Below, piece by piece: positions 1 to 7,526 of a stretch of DNA of 64,000 nt. How positions within the stretch are numbered: the first letter of the stretch is position 1; each line of letters opens with the position of its first letter. The notes under the pieces were generated by a model that was given only the letters and a program-made list of their open reading frames with translations, did no database searches and was not told where the DNA came from. This DNA is from Gynurincola endophyticus (GTDB taxonomy: Bacteria; Bacteroidota; Bacteroidia; Chitinophagales; Chitinophagaceae): positions 124,001 through 188,000 of the forward strand of contig NZ_RCWL01000003.1 in assembly GCF_003991195.1 (NCBI RefSeq), written 5' to 3'. Position numbers and translations under genes: made by a program.

Positions 1-488
1 AACAGTTCTTCTCCCTGATACTTTATGCGTAAGTATTCGCTGTCTGCTTCTACTAAGTAGCCGTTGTTTTCTACATTAAATGGAACTAATTTTTTAGATG
101 CTATCACTTCTGCCGACTTTACCAATTGTCCGTCTTTGTTTCTTATTACCAGCAGTATTCCTTTACTATTTTTTAAGAAATTCACTTTCAGGTCTGTAAT
201 ATTATAAACATTACTTTCAACAAAGTATTGATAATAATTGTGTGCTACAGTGGAGTAATAGTAAATGCCTTTGGTCTGCTGACGATTGAACAAAGAGAAA
301 TCCCTGGTTGTATCAACAAACTGAAGATATCGGGCAATTTCCTTCTGTTTGATTTTATTCTTATCATCAAAAGCATCCGGATGTATTTTATATACCCAGG
401 TCAGGCCACTATAAGATGTCAGGGGTTGCTGAGCAGTAGAAGAGATAACCGTTGCCAGCAAAAAAAATAAGCTTAATAACCTCCTCAT
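1..488 (-). CDS. Partial secreted protein, N-terminal 162 residues only
   Basis: The reading frame starts at the ATG at 486-488 on the minus strand and runs open off the left edge. Residues 1-20 form a clear signal peptide (MRRLLSLFFLLATVISSTAQ), so the protein is exported. The visible part has a run rich in Tyr, Phe and Asn (QQTKGIYYYSTVAHNYYQYF) and then what looks like a beta-sandwich segment (GILLVIRNKDGQLVKSAEV). That layout resembles the first macroglobulin-like domain of large bacterial alpha-2-macroglobulin proteins, but this is only a suggestion because most of the protein is missing. It lies 79 bp downstream of the E1 dehydrogenase gene on the same strand and may share its transcript. 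Confidence 0.75.
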   Translation of the reverse strand, partial: MRRLLSLFFLLATVISSTAQQPLTSYSGLTWVYKIHPDAFDDKNKIKQKEIARYLQFVDTTRDFSLFNRQQTKGIYYYSTVAHNYYQYFVESNVYNITDLKVNFLKNSKGILLVIRNKDGQLVKSAEVIASKKLVPFNVENNGYLVEADSEYLRIKYQGEEL

Positions 489-536
489 ATACCAAGAGTT
501 TATTAAACTTATTAATTTATTTCGATATTATCAACA

Positions 537-550
537 GGCGATGTATCGCC
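537..550. repeat. Short inverted repeat between the E1 gene and the partial secreted gene
   Basis: GGCGAT and ATCGCC arms of 6 bp with a 2-nt spacer sit in the 79-bp gap downstream of the E1 dehydrogenase stop codon. No T-run follows on the minus strand, so it is at best a weak terminator or an mRNA processing hairpin. Confidence 0.3.
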
Positions 551-567
551 CGTCAATCAAAATGTTT

Positions 568-2577
568 CTAGTATTTCATTAACCGCTGAACCGTTTCATG
601 CAATCTTGATTTCGCCAGGAAGTTCTGTTCCAGTTGAATATTAAAAGGAACGGGCGTATCCAGTGAAGCACATCTCAAAATAGGAGCGTCCAGGTATTCG
701 AAACAGTTTTCGGTAATCCAGGCACTTATTTCACCACCGATACCGCCTACGAGTGTGTCTTCGTGCAGCAATAATACTTTTCCGGTTTTTTGTACGGTTT
801 TTCTGATGGCGTCATAATCTAATGGCAATAAAGTTCTCAGATCCAGTATCTCGATAGCGATTTCCGGATGTTCTGCGGCATAGTCTTCGGCCCAATGAAC
901 ACCGGCACCGTAAGTTATAATTGACATTTCGTCGCCTGACCTTACCAGTCTGGCTTTTCCTATTTCTATTTCATAATATTGTTGTGGTACTTTTCCGCTT
1001 ATACTTCTGTAAAGCGCTTTGTGTTCAAAGAAGATCACCGGATTCGGATCATTAAATGAAGCAATCAGCAATCCTTTCGCATCAGCCGGAGAAGAAGGAT
1101 ATACTACTTTCAAACCGGGAGTATGTACAAACCAGGCTTCGTTACTTTGAGAGTGAAACGGACCGGCACCTACGCCGCCGCCGGTTGGCATCCTGATAAC
1201 CACATCGGCATTTTGCCCCCATCTGTAATGTAGTTTTGCGAGGTTATTGATGATCTGGTTAAATCCAACGGTAACAAAATCGGCAAACTGCATTTCCATC
1301 ATTGACTTAAATCCTTCCAGGCTTAATCCGCACGCAGCTCCTACAATGGCGCTTTCGCAAAGGGGAGTATTCCGAACTCTTTCTTTACCAAACTTCTCCA
1401 CCAGGCCTTCAGTAATTTTAAAAGCGCCGCCATACTCTGCAATGTCTTGCCCCATTAATATCAGATTGTCGTGGTGTTCCATCGACTGAAGCATTGCTTC
1501 TTTGATAGCATCAATTATTCTATATTCATTTTGGGGGATAGAAGGCTGAATCTCTTTTATTGAATTATCCAGTACAGTAATGTTTTGCGTTGATACTTTA
1601 CGCGCATAGATATCATCCAGCTCGTGTTGTGTATTCACTACTAATGGAGTGGCTTCAAATCCGACTTTTAATTCTTCTTCTATTGTATGTTTAAAGCGTT
1701 GGCGTGTTGCTTCGATTACTTCAGTAGATAAGATCTCTTCATTTAAAAGGAATTTTTCAAAGTTGGCGATAGGATCTTTTTCTGCCCATAAGTCGAACAA
1801 CTCTTTCGGAACATATTTGGTACCGCTCGCTTCTTCGTGTCCGCGCATACGGAAGGTCATACATTCGATCAGATAGGGTTTCTGATTTTTGATACAGAAA
1901 TCACGTACACCTTTGATGGTATCAATAACGGTAAGAATATTATTTCCGTCAATTTTTACGCCCTCCATTCCATAGCCTTTCGCACGATCTACCAGGCTTT
2001 CACAACGGTATTGTTCATTCACCGGCGTACTTAATCCGTAGCCATTATTTTCAATAACAAATATCACAGGAAGCTCCCAAACAGCAGCAGTGTTGAGGGC
2101 TTCGTGAAAATCACCTTCGGAGGTACCACCGTCACCTGAAAAAGCAAGGGCTACTTTGTTTTCTTTACGCAGTTTATATGCCAGCGCTACTCCGTCGGCC
2201 AAAGCCAGCTGCGGGCCCAGGTGTGAAATCATGCCGCAAATATGGTGTTCTTTTGCGCCAAAGTGAAAGCTTCTCTCACGGGCTTTTGAATAGCCATCCT
2301 GATTACCCTGCCACTGCTTAAAGAGTTTACTTAAGGGCATGTTTCTACCAGTAAATACACCAAGATTTCTATGAAGGGGCATTATCCATTCATCACTTTC
2401 GAGGGCCGAGGCCACACCTACGGCAATGGCTTCCTGGCCAATTCCACTAAACCATTTTGAAATTCTGCCCTGGCGTAATAACACCAGCATTTTTTCTTCA
2501 ATCAGGCGAGGATATAGCAGTTGTTCGTATATAGCAAGCAATTCATCGTTGCTCCAAGCTTTTCTGTCAAAATTCAT
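568..2577 (-). CDS. Fused 2-oxoacid dehydrogenase E1 component, alpha plus beta (branched-chain/pyruvate type)
   Basis: This 669-aa protein joins both halves of a thiamine-diphosphate-dependent 2-oxoacid dehydrogenase E1, which decarboxylates the oxoacid and passes the acyl group to lipoyl-E2. Residues about 10-330 are the alpha part, with the ThDP/Mg motif GDG at 148-150 and NN at 177-178. Residues about 350-669 are the beta part, with the transketolase pyrimidine-binding segment (MGQDIAEYGGAFK) and the C-terminal domain (EDTLVGGIGGE). Alpha and beta are separate genes in many bacteria; this fusion is common in Bacteroidota, where it is usually annotated as 2-oxoisovalerate dehydrogenase. 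The frame extends to a TTG at 2589, but the ATG at 2577 (MNFDRKAW) is the likelier start. E2 and E3 are not nearby, so the substrate is not settled by context. Confidence 0.9.
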   Translation of the reverse strand: MNFDRKAWSNDELLAIYEQLLYPRLIEEKMLVLLRQGRISKWFSGIGQEAIAVGVASALESDEWIMPLHRNLGVFTGRNMPLSKLFKQWQGNQDGYSKARERSFHFGAKEHHICGMISHLGPQLALADGVALAYKLRKENKVALAFSGDGGTSEGDFHEALNTAAVWELPVIFVIENNGYGLSTPVNEQYRCESLVDRAKGYGMEGVKIDGNNILTVIDTIKGVRDFCIKNQKPYLIECMTFRMRGHEEASGTKYVPKELFDLWAEKDPIANFEKFLLNEEILSTEVIEATRQRFKHTIEEELKVGFEATPLVVNTQHELDDIYARKVSTQNITVLDNSIKEIQPSIPQNEYRIIDAIKEAMLQSMEHHDNLILMGQDIAEYGGAFKITEGLVEKFGKERVRNTPLCESAIVGAACGLSLEGFKSMMEMQFADFVTVGFNQIINNLAKLHYRWGQNADVVIRMPTGGGVGAGPFHSQSNEAWFVHTPGLKVVYPSSPADAKGLLIASFNDPNPVIFFEHKALYRSISGKVPQQYYEIEIGKARLVRSGDEMSIITYGAGVHWAEDYAAEHPEIAIEILDLRTLLPLDYDAIRKTVQKTGKVLLLHEDTLVGGIGGEISAWITENCFEYLDAPILRCASLDTPVPFNIQLEQNFLAKSRLHETVQRLMKY

Positions 2578-2703
2578 GAAACAAAACAATTTGAGTGCTT
2601 GAAATTACATTTTAATTCACTTAAAAAGTTGATTTTGACGGAAAGTTTATTTTATGGACAAAGCTTTATGCTTATACGGATAGTACCAACACACTACTTA
2701 TAA

Positions 2704-2733
2704 AGGGGCTGATCATTTTTGATGATACAGCCC
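2704..2733. terminator. GC-rich hairpin, terminator-like
   Basis: Arms GGGGCTG and CAGCCCC flank an interior that also pairs in part (ATCAT with ATGAT). The T-rich flank (CCCCTTTAT) is on the minus strand, about 125 nt upstream of the E1 start. It may end a minus-strand transcript coming from the gap, or act as an attenuator in the E1 leader. No annotated gene clearly needs it. Confidence 0.4.
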
Positions 2734-2937
2734 CGTTTACGTACTGATAATGAAAGTCATTTATAGATATAGTGATTAGTTACTGCTTACGAAACAAACA
2801 ATGATTTAAATACACCTGACCTAAAACAATACAACATAACAATGCGTATCCGCTCTCAATAAATTGAAATCGGGTCATGTTTTTTCTTAAATCAGTTCAT
2901 CCATTAAAACTGAAGGAAATACGGACGTTCATGAAAC

Positions 2938-2958
2938 TTAACAGCTGGTAGCTGTTAA
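2938..2958. repeat. Perfect 21-bp inverted repeat (9-3-9)
   Basis: TTAACAGCT and AGCTGTTAA are separated by GGT. There is no T-run, so it looks more like a protein-binding site or an RNA hairpin than a terminator. The partner is unknown. Confidence 0.4.
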
Positions 2959-3017
2959 TCTACCGGAATAATGAAGAAATATTGCTGTTACGTCCCTTTG
3001 AGATAGTGATATTATCA

Positions 3018-3043
3018 GATTGTTCAACCGGCTCCGAACAATC
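3018..3043. repeat. Inverted repeat (8-10-8)
   Basis: GATTGTTC and GAACAATC flank a GC-rich 10-nt loop (AACCGGCTCC). It stands out from the AT-rich surroundings. The function is unknown; it could be the stem-loop of a short RNA or an operator. Confidence 0.35.
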
Positions 3044-3114
3044 ATTCTTATCTAGATACCATCAACACAAGCACAATATAATCATTGTTTGTGTAAAAAA
3101 CCAGTGTTTTACAT

Positions 3115-3145
3115 AAAAAAACACACCTTTCGGGTGTGTTTTTTT
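3115..3145. terminator. Bidirectional rho-independent terminator
   Basis: Stem ACACACC / GGTGTGT with loop TTTCG is flanked by six A on the left and six T on the right, so a U-tract is made from either strand. It lies 21 bp beyond the stop of the small membrane protein gene at 3166 and probably ends the M16 peptidase operon. Confidence 0.85.
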
Positions 3146-3165
3146 GAATATTATTCATTTTCAAT

Positions 3166-3525
3166 CTATTCTTCTCTTTTTTCGCGGCCGGTACTTTCCT
3201 GATAGAGAAAAGATACTACCAACGACAAAAGCAAACTAAACAATAAAGCCCACCAGAAATTGGTAATCACTAAACTATCAATAAAATAATCGGCGATTGA
3301 AATAATGATGGCATTAATTACAAAAAGAAACAGTCCTAAAGTTAATATCGTGAGGGGTAAAGTAAAAATGATTAATAAGGGTTTTACCAGAATATTCAGT
3401 ATTGAAAGTACAATAGCCAGAATAATTGCAGTGGTAAAATCTTTCATTTGTACGCCGTCAAGAATAAACGATAAGCCAAAGGCGACTATTGACGTTATCA
3501 TCATCTTTAGTATAATCTGCTTCAT
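3166..3525 (-). CDS. Small membrane protein of the phage holin family 4-type (PF04020-like)
   Basis: A 119-aa very hydrophobic protein with about four predicted membrane helices (near residues 7-24, 31-48, 50-75 and 90-108) and a short charged C-terminus (STGREKREE). Its pattern, including the VKPLL and TLPLTILTLGLF segments, matches the widespread bacterial family named after phage holins. Most members are chromosomal with no known lysis role, and nothing phage-like surrounds this one. It begins 7 nt after the upstream M16 peptidase stops, so it is probably the third gene of that operon, ending at the terminator at 3115-3145. The function is not known. Confidence 0.8.
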   Translation of the reverse strand: MKQIILKMMITSIVAFGLSFILDGVQMKDFTTAIILAIVLSILNILVKPLLIIFTLPLTILTLGLFLFVINAIIISIADYFIDSLVITNFWWALLFSLLLSLVVSFLYQESTGREKREE

Positions 3526-3532
3526 ATGTTAG

Positions 3533-4819
3533 TTATATTACGGTTAGTTCATAAAATTCGTCAGGTTTTAAATACTGCTGTGCTAATTTTCTCAGTTCCG
3601 GAGCGTCTACCTCTTTTATAACATTGATCGCTTTATCAAAAAACGATTTATCAAACCCTTGCACAATCAGTGATTTCCATCTGGCAATTACCTGGAACGG
3701 ACCATCCAGATCGCCTAATACGGCACCCATCATGTAATTTTTACAGTTCAATAATTCTTCCTCATCAATCAGTTCGTCTCTCAGGATATCCATTTCATAA
3801 TAAATTTCCTTTATAGTATCGTCTTTCACATCAATTCCTGCTTCTGTACTTACAATCCATCCGCTATGTTTGATATAATTCAGTATACCGCTGTATATTC
3901 CATAGGTATACCCCTTTTCTTCGCGGATGTTTGCCATCAGTCTTGATCCAAAGTATCCTCCGTAAACTGCATTTAGTATTACCAGTTCGTGATAATGAGG
4001 ATCTGATTTTCCGATATAAGGCCTGGCAATACGGATAGATGCCTGTACTCCCTTTTCATCTACGATGATTGTTTTCTTCTTTTCTGCACTTGGCCGGATA
4101 ATATGTACCGGCTCAATAATTGTGCTAGTATAGGGCTTCCATTTAAATTTACCGAAAAGATCGTTCATTAAAGGTAAAAAACCTTCGGGTAATTTTCCAA
4201 CTGCAAATAATACAACTTTACCCTCTTTATAATGTTGCTGGTGAAAAGCGATCAGGTCTTCACGTAATAAAGACTGATAATCTTCGTGTTTGCTGTACTT
4301 ACCGTAAGGATGTTCTTCACCGAAAAGCATTGCATCAATCTCTCTGCCGGCTACAAAATCGGGTTTCAGCAAATTCACGGTTAACCTTTGTTGTGCATTT
4401 TGTTTATAGATCTGTAGCTCTTCTTCCGAATAAGAGGCATCCTGAATTAATTCAGCTACCATTGGCAATAAGTTGGTTACATGTTTCCCTAAACAATGTA
4501 ATGTTATTTCAGCGGTTTCGCTATAACAGTTCCGGTTGAAATAAGCTCCGTAATAATCAAAATGATCATTTATTTCATATGCCGAATGCTGATGTGTTCC
4601 GTTTTTTATCAATTGATTTGCTGCAATAGCTACATTTCTTTTTTCCTCAAACCAGTTACCTGCCGAAAATACCCAGTTTACCATCAATGTATCTTCTGCC
4701 CCGGCATTGATATAATACAGTAACACACCATTGTCTAACGTATAACACTCACAGTCGGGTAATTCAATATTAAACTCAACCGGTTGTTTGATTGCAGGCG
4801 CAATTTTTCTATTTATCAT
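3533..4819 (-). CDS. M16 family peptidase-like protein, zinc site lost (non-catalytic partner)
   Basis: A 428-aa protein with the two-lobed M16 (insulinase/pitrilysin) layout. At the place where active members carry HxxEH the sequence reads AANQLIKNG, so the zinc ligands are absent. The C-terminal half keeps the family's substrate-binding signature (GSRLMANIREEKGYTYGI). In M16B peptidases an active subunit often pairs with an inactive one supplying this Arg/Tyr region, and the gene lies 3 nt after the HxxEH-bearing subunit, so a heterodimer is the natural reading. No signal peptide is evident, suggesting a cytoplasmic location. Confidence 0.9.
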   Translation of the reverse strand: MINRKIAPAIKQPVEFNIELPDCECYTLDNGVLLYYINAGAEDTLMVNWVFSAGNWFEEKRNVAIAANQLIKNGTHQHSAYEINDHFDYYGAYFNRNCYSETAEITLHCLGKHVTNLLPMVAELIQDASYSEEELQIYKQNAQQRLTVNLLKPDFVAGREIDAMLFGEEHPYGKYSKHEDYQSLLREDLIAFHQQHYKEGKVVLFAVGKLPEGFLPLMNDLFGKFKWKPYTSTIIEPVHIIRPSAEKKKTIIVDEKGVQASIRIARPYIGKSDPHYHELVILNAVYGGYFGSRLMANIREEKGYTYGIYSGILNYIKHSGWIVSTEAGIDVKDDTIKEIYYEMDILRDELIDEEELLNCKNYMMGAVLGDLDGPFQVIARWKSLIVQGFDKSFFDKAINVIKEVDAPELRKLAQQYLKPDEFYELTVI

Positions 4820-4822
4820 ATT

Positions 4823-6061
4823 CTAGTTCTCTCCTAAATAATATAATGTATTCGAATGAGTAGGTGCAAATATTTGCTGACTGTAATTTTTAATATCATT
4901 TGCAGTAACAGCAAAGTATTTGGAGCGGTCATCATTAAAGAGCGCTGCATTGCCCAGCAACTCATAGAAAGCCAGGTTATTGGCGCGGGTTAAAACGCTC
5001 ATATCTTCAAATGCGAGTGAAGACTCTGTTTTGTGCTGTATTTTGGTAAGTTCCTTTTCAGAAATTCCTTTTTCACACAACTCATCGATAATCTGTTGAA
5101 TGGCTTTATCTCCTTCTTCGATAGAAACACCTTTTACCAGCTTACCTTCGATGGCCAATAATCCTTTATCGATACTACCCATCTGATAACAATCTATATT
5201 ACTGAACAGGCGCTTTTCTTTTACTAACTGCTGAAACAAGCGGGAAGATGAACCTCCGCCCAATACTTCAGTAATCAGATCGGCCGCATAATATCCATGC
5301 GACAAGCGGTCGTCGATATGCCAGCATTTATACAAAGCGTCTACCGGAACCGGTGCATTCACTTTTTCAATTCGGGCATCGGATTGCTCTGGTTCCAGTG
5401 GTAAGTTACGGTCATACTTAACACCTCCCGGTATATCTTCAAACCATTTTTTTACCAATTTTTCTACCTGATCGTATTTCACTTTACCCGCAACCACCAA
5501 AATGGCATTTGCCGGTGTATAATGCTTAAAAAAGAAGTTTTTTACATCAGAGAGGGTAGCGTGTTCAATGTGCGACAACTCTTTTCCGATAGTCATCCAT
5601 TGATAAGGGTGTTGTTTATAGGCCATCTGGCGAAGCTTAAACCAAACATCACCATAGGGCTTGTTAATATAATGCTCCTTAAACTCTTCACACACTACTT
5701 TTCGCTGAACATCCAGACTCTGTTCGCTAAATGCGAGCGACAACATGCGGTCGCTTTCCAGCCAAAGAGCTGTTTCCAGGTTTTCTGCAGGAATAGAAAT
5801 ATAATAGTTTGTCAGGTCATTAGTGGTGTAAGCATTGTTATCTCCGCCCGCCATTTGTAAAGCTCCGTCGAAATCTTCAATATTTACAGAGCCGCCGAAC
5901 ATCAAATGCTCAAACAGGTGAGCAAAACCCGTTCTTAACGGATCTTCATCTCTGGCACCAACATCGTACATTACATTCACTACTGCCATCGGAGTTGTAG
6001 GATCCTCATGAACCAATACCCTCAATCCGTTTTTTAGTTGAAATCTTTTATATTCAATCAT
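4823..6061 (-). CDS. M16 family zinc metallopeptidase, catalytic subunit
   Basis: A 412-aa M16 peptidase. The inverted zinc motif HLFEH is at residues 48-52 with the expected downstream acidic ligand near E125-E126 (VCEEFKEH). The N-terminus starts directly in the domain (KRFQLKNGLRVLVHED), with no signal peptide. It is the first gene of a tight operon with the inactive M16 partner (3-nt gap) and the small membrane protein. The family degrades or processes peptides inside a closed chamber formed by two halves. The operon is divergent from mqnC across a 169-bp spacer. Confidence 0.92.
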   Translation of the reverse strand: MIEYKRFQLKNGLRVLVHEDPTTPMAVVNVMYDVGARDEDPLRTGFAHLFEHLMFGGSVNIEDFDGALQMAGGDNNAYTTNDLTNYYISIPAENLETALWLESDRMLSLAFSEQSLDVQRKVVCEEFKEHYINKPYGDVWFKLRQMAYKQHPYQWMTIGKELSHIEHATLSDVKNFFFKHYTPANAILVVAGKVKYDQVEKLVKKWFEDIPGGVKYDRNLPLEPEQSDARIEKVNAPVPVDALYKCWHIDDRLSHGYYAADLITEVLGGGSSSRLFQQLVKEKRLFSNIDCYQMGSIDKGLLAIEGKLVKGVSIEEGDKAIQQIIDELCEKGISEKELTKIQHKTESSLAFEDMSVLTRANNLAFYELLGNAALFNDDRSKYFAVTANDIKNYSQQIFAPTHSNTLYYLGEN

Positions 6062-6205
6062 TTTTCTTAAAAATTATCCGTTCTGTCAAACATACAAAAT
6101 AACAATATAGTTTATTCATTTGTTTGTTTTAAACGGTTTTCAACTATAATTGTTAATTAAATAAGCTCAAATGAGTTTTATCAACCATTGTCAATGATCA
6201 TTTTG

Positions 6206-6213
6206 TAAATTTG
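6206..6213 (+). promoter_or_regulatory. Candidate -7 promoter box for mqnC
   Basis: TAAATTTG matches the Bacteroidota -7 consensus TANNTTTG and ends 17 nt before the mqnC ATG. The nearest -33-like TTG (6188-6190) is only 15 nt upstream, shorter than usual, so support is moderate. Confidence 0.4.
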
Positions 6214-6230
6214 AAGGCGAAATAAGTATT

Positions 6231-7355
6231 ATGAACCTGAAGGATATATATAAAAAAGCCCTTGACTTCGAGTTTCTGAGTGTTGATGAAGGTATTTTTC
6301 TGTATGAAAATGCCCCTCTGAACGAACTCATGTATGTGGCGAATGAAATGCGTAAACAGCATGTTCCGCACGGAAAAGTTACCTGGCAGATTGATCGAAA
6401 TGTAAATACAACAAATGTTTGCATTGCAAACTGTAAGTTTTGTAACTTCTTCAGAATTCCGGGTCATGCAGATTCCTATATCACTGATATTGAGACTTAT
6501 AAAAGAAAAATCGAAGAAACGATCCGTTGGGGGGGAGACCAGCTTTTATTACAAGGCGGGCACCATCCGGGGCTGGGATTAACATTTTATACCGACCTCT
6601 TTAAACAACTGAAGGATCTTTATCCAAATATAAAACTACATGCATTAGGGCCACCCGAAGTAGCCCATATTACCAAGCTTGAAAAGTCTACACACCGTGA
6701 GGTTTTAACCGCTCTCAAAGAAGCCGGACTGGATTCTTTACCCGGAGCCGGAGCTGAAATATTAACTGACCGTGTACGCCGTCTCATTTCTAAAGGGAAA
6801 TGCGGATCTCAGGAATGGCTCGATATTATGCACGAATGCCACAAACTGGATATTACCACCTCTGCAACAATGATGTTCGGACATGTGGAAACCCTCAGAG
6901 AACGCTTTGAACACCTGGAAAAAATCAGAGAAGTACAGGCGAAAAAACCAGATTATGCAAAAGGGTTTCTGGCATTTATCCCGTGGACTTTCCAGGATGT
7001 AGACACCTTATTGGCAAAAATCAGAGGAGTACATAACCTGACCACCTCTGACGAATATATCCGCATGATTTCTTTAAGCAGAATCATGTTGCCAAATATT
7101 ATTAATATCCAGGCATCGTGGCTAACCGTAGGAAAACAAACCGCTCAGTTATGCTTACATGCCGGAGCAAATGATTTTGGTTCAATCATGCTTGAAGAAA
7201 ATGTGGTAAGTGCAGCAGGAGCACCACACCGGTTTACCTATAAAAGTATTCAGGACGCGATCAGCGAGGCCGGATTTATCCCGCAACTCAGAACCCAACA
7301 GTATGAGTTCAGAGAATTGCCACAGCAGATTGAAGAACAACAGATTACATACTAA
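6231..7355 (+). CDS. mqnC: Cyclic dehypoxanthinyl futalosine synthase (radical SAM, futalosine menaquinone pathway)
   Basis: A 374-aa radical SAM enzyme. The 4Fe-4S cluster motif CxxxCxxC is at C64, C68 and C71 (CIANCKFC). MqnC cyclises dehypoxanthine futalosine on the way to menaquinone. The MqnC-typical stretches LLLQGGHHP, HALGPPEV, GLDSLPGAGAEIL and TTSATMMFGHVET separate it from the related MqnE. It is a single gene here, divergent from the M16 operon, with a terminator right after it. A run of seven G lies in the coding sequence near 6529-6535 (codons for WGG). Confidence 0.92.
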   Translation: MNLKDIYKKALDFEFLSVDEGIFLYENAPLNELMYVANEMRKQHVPHGKVTWQIDRNVNTTNVCIANCKFCNFFRIPGHADSYITDIETYKRKIEETIRWGGDQLLLQGGHHPGLGLTFYTDLFKQLKDLYPNIKLHALGPPEVAHITKLEKSTHREVLTALKEAGLDSLPGAGAEILTDRVRRLISKGKCGSQEWLDIMHECHKLDITTSATMMFGHVETLRERFEHLEKIREVQAKKPDYAKGFLAFIPWTFQDVDTLLAKIRGVHNLTTSDEYIRMISLSRIMLPNIINIQASWLTVGKQTAQLCLHAGANDFGSIMLEENVVSAAGAPHRFTYKSIQDAISEAGFIPQLRTQQYEFRELPQQIEEQQITY

Positions 7356-7380
7356 TATTTCTCTTTTAAAATAACTGTTC

Positions 7381-7413
7381 AGCCCCATGTCGCATACACA
7401 TGGGGCTTTTTTA
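7381..7413 (+). terminator. Rho-independent terminator after mqnC
   Basis: AGCCCCATGT pairs with ACATGGGGCT across a 7-nt loop and is followed by a T-run on the plus strand. It lies 25 bp beyond the mqnC stop. Confidence 0.9.
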
Positions 7414-7526
7414 ATATACATATACGGGTTATTGTTATACTTTTTAACCTCCTTTGTCGTTAACAATTACTGGCTCCTTATTTTTTTTGTATAACTTTAA
7501 AGTAGAAAATCCACCCTAGAATATCC

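Larger units (their letters stand above)
2590..3114. other. Gene-poor gap of about 525 bp with three inverted repeats
   Basis: No frame of useful length was found on either strand; ATG candidates such as the one at 2842 stop within a few codons. The gap lies between two minus-strand genes and is therefore the promoter and leader side of the E1 gene. It holds a GC-rich hairpin at 2704-2733, a perfect 9-3-9 palindrome at 2938-2958 and an 8-10-8 inverted repeat at 3018-3043, all listed separately. No tRNA fold was seen. Confidence 0.6.

Noticed and set aside
228-470. 80-aa plus-strand frame and many similar frames opposite real genes
   Set aside because: They lie antisense to genes with strong family motifs, have no conserved features, and follow from codon usage on the other strand.
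3166-3525. Phage holin or prophage remnant
   Set aside because: The family name comes from phage, but no integrase, capsid, endolysin or att site is near, and the gene sits in a peptidase operon. It is a chromosomal membrane protein.
6231-7355. MqnE (aminofutalosine synthase) or CofH
   Set aside because: The LLLQGGHHP, GPPEV and TTSATMMFGHVET segments are typical of MqnC, the cyclising radical SAM enzyme.
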